Source: Lachnospiraceae bacterium | GTDB taxonomy: Bacteria; Bacillota; Clostridia; Lachnospirales; Lachnospiraceae | NCBI GenBank assembly: GCA_910575835.1 | Contig: CAJTGB010000045.1 | Location: 1 to 34,737, forward strand | Direction: 5' to 3' | Length of the DNA: 34,737 nucleotides | Shown here: positions 1 to 6,887 of the stretch, in pieces | How positions within the stretch are numbered: position 1 is the stretch's first letter | Layout of the letters: every line of letters begins with the position of its first letter | Notes under the pieces: generated by a model | What the model was told of the DNA's origin: nothing | What the model saw: the letters and a program-made list of their open reading frames with translations, nothing else | Database searches by the model: none | Position numbers and translations under genes: made by a program

Positions 1-99
1 TTACCTGGAACGTCATGCTTTGAAGTTATGTTGAACCGCCGTATGCCGAACGGCACGTACTGGTGGTGTGAGAGGGGGATTAAATTCCCCCTACTCGAT
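1..99 (+). mobile_element. Group II intron, 3' end only (domains V and VI)
   Basis: Positions 33-67 fold as a group II intron domain V. The outer stem is ACCGCC with GGTGGT, then GTA with TAC carrying the typical two-base CG bulge on the 3' side, then TGCC with GGCA closing a four-base loop. Positions 74-91 (GGGGG with CCCCC) form domain VI, followed by CTACTCGAT, where the unpaired A near 93 would be the branch point and AT at 98-99 the intron end. The rest of the intron, including any reverse transcriptase gene, lies outside the window. The 3' splice site falls directly before the ribosome binding site of the downstream ATPase gene. Recognition is by structure and resemblance to bacterial group II intron ends; no covariance search was possible. 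Confidence 0.8.
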
Positions 100-115
100 T
101 AAAGGAGGGCAAGAT

Positions 116-2191
116 ATGAAGTTTAAAATTGTACATGAAATAAAAGGACGGATCCGGATACATATGGACTTAAAGAGGATATCGCCGAAGGATGCGGATA
201 TCCTCCAGTATTATCTGCTGGAGCAGCCATGCATTTTGGCCGTGAAAGTCTATGAAAGGAATCAGGATGCGGCCATATGCTATACCGGGAAAAAAGAGGA
301 GGTCATTTCTATCCTGCAGAGATTTTCGTTCCGGGAGGGTTTGGCGCCGGAGCATGTCTGGCAGAATTCCGGAAGGGAATTAAACCGAAAATACCAGGAA
401 AAAATTATCCGGAAAGTGGCCATGCGCATGGGAGCTAAGCTGTTTTTGCCTGTACCGGTCAGGTACGTTTTCATAGTCTGCAGATCAATAAAATATATCT
501 GGAAGGGGATCCGTGCGCTGGGGAAGGGGAAAATGGAAGTGTCCGTCCTGGACGGGACCGCGATCGCAGTATCCCTGCTGAGAGGGAATATCAGCACGGC
601 GGGCTCTGTCATGTTCCTGCTGGGCATTGGGGAAATATTGGAAGAGTGGACCCATAAAAAATCCGTGGATGACCTGGCAAGGAGCATGTCGCTGAATATC
701 GGCAAAGTATGGGTGATAGCGGATGGGAAAGAGGTCCTGGTAGATACGGACGAGGTAAGGCAGGGGGATTTCGTTGTGGTACGGGTGGGAGGCGTCATTC
801 CCTTTGACGGCGTGGTAACGGGAGGAAGCGGGGAAGTCAACCAGGCATCCCTGACAGGGGAATCCCTGCCGGTTTCCAGAGAAACAGGCGGCTATGTGTA
901 TGCGGGGACCGTGCTGGAGGCAGGGGAGCTGGTAATCCAGGTGGCGGAAACCTCCGGTTCCAATAAATATGAAAAAATAGTCCGGATGATTGAGGAATCG
1001 GAACGGCTGAAATCCTCTGCGGAAAGCAGGGCGGCACATCTGGCAGACAGGCTGGTGCCCTATACGCTTCTGGGCGCGGCCTCTGTTTATCTGCTGACCC
1101 GGAACGCCCAGAAGGCATTATCCGTGCTGATGGTAGATTTTTCCTGCGCCCTGAAGCTGGCCATGCCGATAGCGGTATTATCGGCGATCCGAGAAGCAGG
1201 CACGCACAGGATTACTGTGAAGGGAGGGAAGTTTTTAGAGAAGGTTGCGGAAGCGGATACCATCATTCTGGATAAGACAGGAACCATCACCAGGGCGCAC
1301 CCAACCGTGGCAGAAATCGTGCCGTTTCACCAGGAGAGCCGGGAAGATCTGCTTGGGCTTGCGGCATGCCTGGAGGAGCACTTCCCACATTCCATGGCAA
1401 GGGCAGTTGTGCGGGAGGCGCAGAAGCGGGGGATTGACCATGAAGAGAGACATTCTAAGGTGGAATATATTGTGGCTCATGGGATTTCGTCGATGGTTGA
1501 CGGAAGCAGGGTGGTCATAGGGAGCTACCATTTTGTGTTTGAAGATGAAGGCTGCCAGATACCGGAAGGGATGGAGCAGAGATTTGAAGGGCTCCCGGAA
1601 GAATATTCCCATCTCTACATGGCAGTAGACGGGAAGCTGGCCGCTGTCATCTGCATTGAAGATCCGCTCCGGGAGGAGGCCGCGGATGTGGTCGCTTCCT
1701 TAAAAAAGTCCGGTTTCCGGAAAATTGTCATGATGACAGGCGACAGCGAAAGGACAGCCCGTTCCATTGCGTTAAAAGCCGGCGTGGATGAATATTATTC
1801 TGAAGTGCTGCCGGAGGATAAGGCGGCCTTTGTTGAAAAAGAAAGGTCGGAAGGGAAAAAGGTTGTTATGGTAGGGGACGGCATGAATGATTCACCGGCG
1901 CTTTCGGCTGCGGACGCAGGGATTGCAATCAGCGACGGGGCGCAGCTTGCCAGGGAGATTGCCGACATTACGGTGGATGCGGACTATTTATCAGGGCTTG
2001 TGGACTTAAAATCAATCAGCGACAGGCTGGCAGTACGGATCCGGAAAAACTATTTTGGCATTATCGGCATTAATTCCGCGCTGATCTTATTGGGCGCCGG
2101 CGGCCTGATACAGCCGACAGTGTCTGCTTTTGTACATAATGCCTCTACCCTGGCAATCAGCCTGAACAGCATGAAAAACCTGCTGGACTAG
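116..2191 (+). CDS. P-type heavy-metal transporting ATPase
   Basis: A P1B-type cation pump of 691 residues that would move a transition metal across the cytoplasmic membrane at the cost of ATP. The sequence shows the actuator motif TGES (248-251), the phosphorylation motif DKTGTIT with Asp386, a histidine in HFPHS (421-426) in place of the usual SEHP, TGD (541-543) and GDGMND (587-592). The membrane metal-site motif is FSCALKLAMP (342-351), that is S-C-A rather than CPC. The N-terminal 80 residues resemble a degenerate heavy-metal-associated domain but lack a CxxC pair. The start at 116 is chosen because AAAGGAGGG lies 7 bases upstream; an earlier in-frame start at 68 would lie inside the intron. 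A DtxR/MntR-like regulator follows convergently, which suggests manganese or iron, but the metal is not determined. Confidence 0.9.
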   Translation: MKFKIVHEIKGRIRIHMDLKRISPKDADILQYYLLEQPCILAVKVYERNQDAAICYTGKKEEVISILQRFSFREGLAPEHVWQNSGRELNRKYQEKIIRKVAMRMGAKLFLPVPVRYVFIVCRSIKYIWKGIRALGKGKMEVSVLDGTAIAVSLLRGNISTAGSVMFLLGIGEILEEWTHKKSVDDLARSMSLNIGKVWVIADGKEVLVDTDEVRQGDFVVVRVGGVIPFDGVVTGGSGEVNQASLTGESLPVSRETGGYVYAGTVLEAGELVIQVAETSGSNKYEKIVRMIEESERLKSSAESRAAHLADRLVPYTLLGAASVYLLTRNAQKALSVLMVDFSCALKLAMPIAVLSAIREAGTHRITVKGGKFLEKVAEADTIILDKTGTITRAHPTVAEIVPFHQESREDLLGLAACLEEHFPHSMARAVVREAQKRGIDHEERHSKVEYIVAHGISSMVDGSRVVIGSYHFVFEDEGCQIPEGMEQRFEGLPEEYSHLYMAVDGKLAAVICIEDPLREEAADVVASLKKSGFRKIVMMTGDSERTARSIALKAGVDEYYSEVLPEDKAAFVEKERSEGKKVVMVGDGMNDSPALSAADAGIAISDGAQLAREIADITVDADYLSGLVDLKSISDRLAVRIRKNYFGIIGINSALILLGAGGLIQPTVSAFVHNASTLAISLNSMKNLLD

Positions 2192-2321
2192 CGCAGAAGA
2201 TATATAAGGCGTCATACAGAAGGCATCATAATAATAAAGAAAGATAACGGTGTTATGTTGGAAAAGGGTGATGGATGTATGAAGGCTTCTACCGCAGAGC
2301 GAACCTGAGATTCAAATTGTG

Positions 2322-2359
2322 AATTTACGGCGGGAGACTAAATTATACCGCCGTAAATT
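2322..2359. repeat. Perfect 12-bp inverted repeat downstream of the ATPase gene
   Basis: AATTTACGGCGG at 2322-2333 is exactly complementary to CCGCCGTAAATT at 2348-2359, with a 14-base loop. There is no T run after it, so it is not a standard intrinsic terminator; it may be an RNA stem or a protein site. The surrounding gap (2192-2460) holds no convincing gene, only very short reading frames without ribosome binding sites. Confidence 0.6.
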
Positions 2360-2460
2360 ATCATAAAGTTACAGTATGCTTTGATGATTGTATGAAACCC
2401 TGTATTGCAAATTCACTGCTTCTGGGTGAAGTTATACTTGTCCGTGCAGGTATTGTGAAA

Positions 2461-2506
2461 AAGAGGACGTTATCGTTGGAGTGTAGCGGATAACATCCTC
2501 TTTTTT
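2461..2506. terminator. Bidirectional intrinsic terminator
   Basis: AAGAGGACGTTATC (2461-2474) pairs with GATAACATCCTCTT (2489-2502) with one mismatch and a 14-base loop. A T run follows on the plus strand (2501-2506) and an A run precedes it, so it can stop transcripts from both the ATPase side and the convergent regulator gene. The T run overlaps the regulator stop codon. Confidence 0.85.
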
Positions 2507-2897
2507 ATTGATCTTTTAAAATTGATAAAATGCACTTTTTCATGGCATCATAGCTTTCCTGGCTGATGTCATGTTCCATTTTGCAGGCATCGGCGGCGGC
2601 AGTTTCAGGATCTACGCCTAAGTGAACCAGCCAATCTGTCAGCAGATTGTGGCATTCATATACTTTTTCTGCAATTTCTTTCCCTGTTTCTGTAAGACTG
2701 ATATAGCCATCGCCTGATACCGTAATGTATTTCCTGCTCTTGAGGTTTTTCATTGCAACGCTTACGCTTGGTTTTGAAAAATCAAGCTCAGTGGCCACAT
2801 CTATGGAACGCACAGCGGATAACCGCCTGCTCAGAATAAAAATGGTTTCCAGATAATCTTCGAGAGATTCCTCGGATTTGTGTTGAATATATCCCAT
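2505..2897 (-). CDS. DtxR/MntR-family metal-dependent transcriptional regulator
   Basis: A 130-residue winged-helix repressor of the DtxR/MntR family, the short form without the C-terminal SH3-like domain. Residues about 10-65 form the helix-turn-helix with SKPSVSVAMKNL as recognition helix; residues 66-130 form the dimerisation and metal-binding part. The metal ligands look mixed: Asp14 and Glu17 in EDYLE match MntR, while Cys105, Glu108 and His109 in DACKMEH match the DtxR iron site (Cys102, Glu105, His106), and His83 is also present. AAAGGAG stands just upstream of ATG at 2897. It converges on the metal ATPase gene with a shared terminator, so it may respond to the metal the pump exports, though its target is not shown. 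A MITE-like repeat sits about 57 bp upstream and may affect its promoter. Confidence 0.9.
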   Translation of the reverse strand: MGYIQHKSEESLEDYLETIFILSRRLSAVRSIDVATELDFSKPSVSVAMKNLKSRKYITVSGDGYISLTETGKEIAEKVYECHNLLTDWLVHLGVDPETAAADACKMEHDISQESYDAMKKCILSILKDQ

Positions 2898-2953
2898 AAA
2901 TTTCTCCTTTCACGAATTTGTAGTAATATCTTAGCACTCAGAAGTTATGTTTT

Positions 2954-3168
2954 CTAGTACACCGAAAAATAAGTTCCTAGCCATATAACGCAGAATGATT
3001 TTTCATATGCAAGGCGGAGGAATGAGGCGTAGTGGGCGCTACGCCGATTGACGGTGCTATGTGCCAGCGGCACATGTTCAGCACGGACCGTAACGGAGTG
3101 TAGACCAACGACGCAGATGGAAAATCAGGCAAGTTATATGGCTGGTTACTTATTATTCGGTGTACTAG
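2954..3168. repeat. MITE-like palindromic element, copy 1
   Basis: A 215-bp element bounded by CTAGTACACCGAAAAATAAG and its near-exact inverted copy. The imperfect terminal inverted repeats extend to about 36 bp, through CCATATAAC on the left and GTTATATGG on the right. The inside holds hairpins such as GGCGTAG/CTACGCC and ATGTGCC/GGCACAT. A second copy lies at 13387-13550 and lacks about 51 bp of the interior. No coding capacity is visible. It looks like a non-autonomous mobile element or structured intergenic repeat. Confidence 0.88.
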
Positions 3169-3272
3169 ATATCTGCGATAGAATCGGTTTTATTTTCCGC
3201 TTTTGATTCGAGCGTCCGCCGTCTGGAGAGTCCCCATTTTTCGGCGGCTTCACTCGTTGAAATATATTTCAT
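3165..3272 (-). pseudogene. Truncated helix-turn-helix gene remnant
   Basis: A 35-codon frame begins MKYISTSEAAEKWGLSRRR, which is typical of the start of small excisionase or MerR-like helix-turn-helix proteins common near mobile elements in Clostridia. AAGGAG stands 9 bases upstream of the ATG. After the first helix-turn-helix the sequence no longer looks like the family, and the stop codon is supplied by the terminal CTAG of the adjacent repeat element. It is therefore probably the 5' end of a gene cut short by insertion or deletion. It could still be expressed as a short peptide. Confidence 0.55.
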
Positions 3273-3433
3273 GACAGTCGCTCCTTGTTTCTTTGCTATA
3301 TCTATTATATTCACATCGGAGAATAACATCAAGGAATTTCCCTGAAAATTCGGAGATACATAGATTATATTCTTTAAAAGTTGGTCTGAGGCGGTTTAAA
3401 CATAATGCTAAATATCAGAAACGACATTTGTAA

Positions 3434-3736
3434 AAACGCCCAAGAATTTCATCCGTCGAAAGATTTCTTTCACATTATCTTTCAAAGCGTAAAACAGTTC
3501 GGAAGCATATAGCTGACAGGTACAAAAAATCATCAAATGAAATGAAAAATGAAAGCAGTATTTCATTTGATGAATGTGTGGGAAGATACCACAAAATTAA
3601 GCCGGAGAACTTATCAGATCCATCAATAGATTTTTTGCCCGGTCCTTTTTAAAATGATTACATCAACGCAAGGCGCAGGCGTGAAGAAAAGAAAGAATCA
3701 ACGACAGCTGTTATGGATAACATTATCATTTACTAA
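3434..3736 (+). pseudogene. Degraded reading frame of unknown origin
   Basis: One frame is open for 72 codons (3434-3652), broken by TAA, then open in the same frame for 27 more codons to TAA at 3734. The translation is hydrophilic and protein-like, including HYLSKRKTVRKHIADRYKKS and, after the stop, DYINARRRREEKKESTTAV. There is no ribosome binding site or convincing start codon, and an in-frame stop also precedes the segment. I do not recognise the family. It may be a relic of an accessory gene in this decayed stretch, or chance openness in AT-rich DNA. Otherwise the interval 3273-3763 holds nothing I can identify. Confidence 0.3.
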
Positions 3737-3763
3737 AAAAGTCAGGATAAGGAGAGTGGAACA

Positions 3764-4177
3764 ATGAAAATTGGATTTATCGGTCTTGGAATTATGGGAA
3801 AACCTATGAGCAAGAATCTTATAAAGGCAGGTTATGAGCTGGTGGTTTACAACAGGAGCCGTTCCAGTGTGGAGGAATTGGCGGCACTTGGAGCACAGGC
3901 GGCAGACAGTCCGGCGGACGTGGCGTCGAAATGTCAGGTGATCATTACCATGCTGCCGAATTCGCCGTAGGTACGCGAGGTCTGTCTGGGTGAAAACGGA
4001 ATCCTTGAGACGGCGGGAGCCGGTGCGGCGGTAATCGATATGAGTTCCATCGATCCGGTAGAATCGAAAGCCATCGGAGAAGAGCTGGTAAAGAAAGGAA
4101 TCCATATGATGGACGCCCCGGTCAGCGGCGGGGAGCCGAAAGCGATCGACGGAACCCTCTCTGTTATGGCGGGCGGA
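3764..4177 (+). pseudogene. 3-hydroxyisobutyrate / tartronate semialdehyde reductase-like dehydrogenase, broken
   Basis: The first 138 codons encode the N-terminal part of a beta-hydroxyacid dehydrogenase: the Rossmann motif GFIGLGIMGKPM at residues 4-15, then, in the same frame, IDMSSIDP and the substrate-binding DAPVSGGEPKA. A TAG stop at 3968-3970 interrupts it within the segment LPNSP-stop-VREV. The family normally has Q there, so a single CAG to TAG change would explain it. The similarity ends at VMAGG (4166-4177), after which the sequence switches to another enzyme, so the C-terminal half (about 150 residues) is missing. AGGAGAG lies upstream of the ATG. Non-functional as a full enzyme. 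Confidence 0.88.
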
Positions 4178-4758
4178 CTATATATTAGGAAATGTGAAAC
4201 CAGAGTATTTACCGCAGGCAGAGAAGCTTCAGTTTTTACAGCTTGACAGTGCGGGGGCAAATGAGTATGTCTGTCCGGGCATTCTGGAGTTTTATGGAAA
4301 AACCGGAATATCTGGAAGGTGTGTATCAGATGAATGCATTGGAGGAAGTGCTGCCAGATGCAGATATCGTTGTGTGTACATTACCAGAAACAACGGAAAC
4401 GTATCATCTGTTAGATGAGAGGAAACTTCGTCTCATGAAGCCTGAAGCAGTGCTGATTAATATTGGCCGCGGAAGCCTGATTCCTACACAGGATCTTATC
4501 AGAGGACTGGAAGAGAATATAATTGCAGGTGCTGCAATTGATGTGGCAGAGCAGGAACCGCTGCCGGAGGATTCCGGACTATGGAAGGCGGCGAATCTGA
4601 TTATTACTCCGCATGTGGCGGGGAATTATCATACGCGGGATATTCTTGATAAAGCAGTGAAGATTGCAGGGGAGAATCTCCGTGCATTTCTTGAAGGAAA
4701 AGCGCTCCGAAATGAAGTCGATTTTACCACAGGATATAGAAAACAGGGTTCCGATTAA
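4178..4758 (+). pseudogene. D-isomer-specific 2-hydroxyacid dehydrogenase fragment with internal deletion
   Basis: From about 4179 the plus strand encodes GNVKPEYLPQAEKLQFLQLD and SAGANEYV, a typical segment before the Rossmann fold in D-2-hydroxyacid dehydrogenases. Near 4285-4300 the frame shifts and resumes at EKPEYLEGVYQMNALEEVLP, skipping the GxGxxG cofactor loop (about 90-100 residues lost). The rest reaches a natural end and keeps INIGRGSLI, the catalytic-region glutamate in AEQEPLP, and HVAGN. The longest open part is 4243-4758. The start is also missing, since it is fused to the preceding dehydrogenase relic. Loss of the nucleotide-binding loop makes activity unlikely. Confidence 0.87.
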
Positions 4759-4798
4759 TCAAGAAATGAAATTGGCAGAAAAAGCATAACAGGATTAC

Positions 4799-4841
4799 AT
4801 CCTTGCAAAGCCTGTAATAATGGGCAATGCAAGGATTTTTT
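4799..4841 (+). terminator. Intrinsic terminator after the dehydrogenase relics
   Basis: ATCCTTGCA (4799-4807) pairs with TGCAAGGAT (4828-4836), followed by a T run at 4836-4841. It would have ended the transcript of the former dehydrogenase gene. Confidence 0.75.
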
Positions 4842-5019
4842 GATTAAAAACTGTAAAACTCAGGTTATAACATGGAACTATGCTAATCAATGCATATTAT
4901 AACGGATTTTTTGTTTTTGGGAAACAGAAAATTAACTTTAACTTCTATGAATTTCAATGACAGCCCGAATGAACATGGGTGTACTGTTATCTTGTAAACC
5001 AGCCTGCAAAGGACGGAAT

Positions 5020-5058
5020 GACATCAAAGATTCAAAAAGGATTTTTGGTGTCTTTTTT
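5020..5058 (+). terminator. Intrinsic terminator in the gap before pnuC
   Basis: GACATCAAA (5020-5028) pairs with TTTGGTGTC (5044-5052) through one G-T pair, followed by TTTTTT (5053-5058). It points along the plus strand but no intact plus-strand gene precedes it within 250 bases, so it may belong to a lost gene. The reverse strand also has an A/T-rich flank and it could serve the convergent transporter gene. The rest of 4842-5070 holds nothing I recognise. Confidence 0.6.
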
Positions 5059-5070
5059 GCGTTTTAGGAT

Positions 5071-5766
5071 TTATCCGGAAGCTTGCCTTTTTTGCATTTT
5101 AGTCCAACTGATATATCCATACATATCATTCACTAAGAACATAATGAAGCAAACGATAACCGATAAATAAGAAATATCCGACAAGACAGCCAGTGTCCAT
5201 AAAACAATCAATACAATATCATTGGCAGCGTAGGCAAGCGCAAAATAGGCACTTCGCCGAAAAGTCAGATAAACGGCAAGGAAGCTTGTTGTAACAGACA
5301 GCGTGCTTGGTATCAGATTTGCCGTATCAAAAAATTTCAAAATAAAATAGAAAATAAAGGTGATGACGGCGGTGAGTGCAAGCATGAAAACGGGTTCTCT
5401 TTCTTTCAGACGGTTGACTTTGACCTCTGCCCTGTTTCCTTCATAGGGATTGCGAAGCCATGATAAGAAAGCAAAGACAGCCATAGGCGCCGTCATACCA
5501 AGATAAGTTATCATTTCTCCGTAGTATGCAAACGTGAAGGATATGATGCCGTATAAAATACTGAAAACAACAGTCAATAACTGGCCGGCGGGATTCCCTT
5601 TGGCATTAAAGATCAAAGCGGTAGCTCCAACCACTGATGCTGTGAGTGTCAGATAGTTCTCCCTGTCAAAAACCAAAAAGGAAATAATGATCAGCATTAT
5701 GGATAAGCACCATAACATAATTTCCCCCTTTGAAAAATAAAAAAGTAGAGATTTGCATTTTTCCAT
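5071..5766 (-). CDS. pnuC: PnuC-family nicotinamide riboside (vitamin) transporter
   Basis: A polytopic membrane protein of 231 residues with about seven hydrophobic segments, matching the PnuC family of facilitators that take up nicotinamide riboside for NAD synthesis. Family hallmarks are NAKGNPAGQ after the second segment, SWLRNPY in the middle, and the C-terminal NDMYGYISW. Related members PnuT and PnuX carry thiamine or riboflavin, so the substrate is not certain. The start at 5766 is chosen because AGGAGG lies 6 bases upstream; the frame extends upstream to 5802, but that extension would translate the ribosome binding site itself. The gene is alone, diverges from the Crp-like regulator gene, and has a long structured leader that ends in a terminator, so conditional expression is likely. 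Confidence 0.9.
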   Translation of the reverse strand: MEKCKSLLFYFSKGEIMLWCLSIMLIIISFLVFDRENYLTLTASVVGATALIFNAKGNPAGQLLTVVFSILYGIISFTFAYYGEMITYLGMTAPMAVFAFLSWLRNPYEGNRAEVKVNRLKEREPVFMLALTAVITFIFYFILKFFDTANLIPSTLSVTTSFLAVYLTFRRSAYFALAYAANDIVLIVLWTLAVLSDISYLSVIVCFIMFLVNDMYGYISWTKMQKRQASG

Positions 5767-5895
5767 AAGTATCCTCCTAAAAAAATAAGCATCCGTATAC
5801 ACATCTCCTAAGACCTAACGATGTGTACCGAATGCTTTCGCACTTCATTACCCGGTGGCAACTTCGCACTTATTTTAGCACACTGGAGTGGAAAA
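5767..5895 (-). promoter_or_regulatory. pnuC leader with terminator hairpin: putative attenuator or riboswitch
   Basis: On the minus strand the leader holds a long hairpin (arms 5820-5837 and 5787-5805, loop 5806-5819) followed by seven U (5779-5785), which run straight into the AGGAGG of pnuC (5773-5778). An alternative pairing exists upstream: ACCG and AATG (complements of 5853-5856 and 5846-5849) can pair with CATTCGGT (5827-5834) inside the terminator arm. The leader also carries a direct repeat AAGTGCGAA (5837-5845 and 5863-5871). I see no match to the TPP, FMN or preQ1 consensus. The terminator is seen directly; the ligand is unknown. Confidence 0.7.
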
Positions 5896-5901
5896 GTAAA
5901 G

Positions 5902-5931
5902 ATTTTATCGGAATAAATTTTTCCTTGTAAA
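5902..5931 (-). promoter_or_regulatory. Probable sigma-A promoter of pnuC
   Basis: On the minus strand, TTTACA (5926-5931) and TAAAAT (5902-5907) are separated by 18 bases. This places the transcript start near 5895, about 130 bases before the pnuC start codon. Confidence 0.5.
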
Positions 5932-5962
5932 ATATAACAAATAAAGAAAAAATTTCTAAAAG

Positions 5963-5974
5963 GGACATATGTCC
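5963..5974. promoter_or_regulatory. Perfect palindrome between pnuC and the Crp-like gene
   Basis: GGACATATGTCC is a 12-bp perfect palindrome in the divergent intergenic region, about 30 bases beyond the pnuC -35 box and 120 bases before the Crp-like start codon. A further GACAT follows at 5989-5993. It may be an operator for a dimeric regulator; the regulator is not known. Confidence 0.4.
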
Positions 5975-6093
5975 TTTCAATAGATAAAGACATGGTTTAG
6001 AATCCACTTATAACATACAGTAAAGGTAATTCAACAAGCAGTCATGCCGCAAAGTGAATCGTATAAAGCATAAGGAAATGCGAGGAAAAGAGT

Positions 6094-6825
6094 ATGGGCG
6101 ACAATCATTTAGACAGAGTATTACCGTTTCTAAAAAAAATCGACAAAAAAAGGCGAGAGCAGTTCTATACTTATTTTAAAAACGCGCCGCTTTGGCTTCT
6201 CGACAGTTTTTCAATTGAAAAGATGGAAAAAGGGAGAATATTTATCAGAGAGGGAACTTTGGTTGAGGCTATTTATTTTATAGGCGATGGACTGATCAAA
6301 GCAACGGATTACAGGATTTATGGTATCAAATTTGATTTTATACTGTTTACAAACGTCTACGCTTACGGAGGCATGGAAGTGATTATGGACTTAGATAAAT
6401 ACCAGACGTCCTTGCAGACGGTGACAGACTGTACCGTATTAAAGATTCCCAAGGCACAGTTCGCCAAGTGGATGAAAACAGATATTCTTGCATTAAGGCA
6501 TGAATCGAAGCTGATGGGCGAATATCTTTTAGAGCAGGCGCGCAGTATCAGGGCTTTTTTGTTTTTGCAGGGCTCGGACAGGCTGGTGATGCTGTTTACC
6601 AACAGGTATAAAAAATTTGCAGTGAACGGAGTATTGAGACTGGATAATGACAGACAGGAATTGTCTGATTATTCGGGACTGAGCGTGAAGACCATTACCA
6701 GATCCATACAAAAACTTGAAAAGGACGGATTCATTACAAAACAAGGCAGCCGGATTGTGATTCATAAAGAACAGTACGACCGAATGAAAGAAAATCTATC
6801 GCAGATTCTTTCGGAAGACGATTAG
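6094..6825 (+). CDS. Crp/Fnr-family transcriptional regulator
   Basis: A 243-residue regulator with an N-terminal cyclic-nucleotide-binding-like beta roll (about residues 35-130, starting FSIEKMEKGRIFIREGTLVE and AIYFIGDGLI), a long dimer helix (about 135-165) and a C-terminal winged helix-turn-helix (about 185-225) with RQELSDYSGLSVKTITRSIQ as DNA-binding element. No cysteine cluster for an Fe-S centre is seen, and the ligand is unknown. It lies 62 bp upstream of uridine phosphorylase, in the same direction and without a terminator between them, so it is probably the regulator of, and perhaps cotranscribed with, the nucleoside catabolism genes. A weak ribosome binding site (GAGGAAAAG) precedes the ATG. 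Confidence 0.88.
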   Translation: MGDNHLDRVLPFLKKIDKKRREQFYTYFKNAPLWLLDSFSIEKMEKGRIFIREGTLVEAIYFIGDGLIKATDYRIYGIKFDFILFTNVYAYGGMEVIMDLDKYQTSLQTVTDCTVLKIPKAQFAKWMKTDILALRHESKLMGEYLLEQARSIRAFLFLQGSDRLVMLFTNRYKKFAVNGVLRLDNDRQELSDYSGLSVKTITRSIQKLEKDGFITKQGSRIVIHKEQYDRMKENLSQILSEDD

Positions 6826-6887
6826 AAGTATAGCAATTTGTTATACGTTGCTTTGCATAAAAATTATATTTACAAGGAGGAGCAGTC

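Noticed and set aside
280-1612. Several long minus-strand reading frames opposite the metal ATPase gene
   Set aside because: They lie antisense to a gene with complete P-type ATPase motifs, have no ribosome binding sites and resemble no protein family; they result from codon bias.
4979-5170. A 63-codon plus-strand frame overlapping the end of pnuC
   Set aside because: No ribosome binding site, it crosses a terminator hairpin and runs antisense into the transporter gene.
5767-5895. TPP, FMN or preQ1 riboswitch before pnuC
   Set aside because: None of the expected conserved blocks (for example CTGAGA for TPP) is present; only an unclassified structured leader can be supported.
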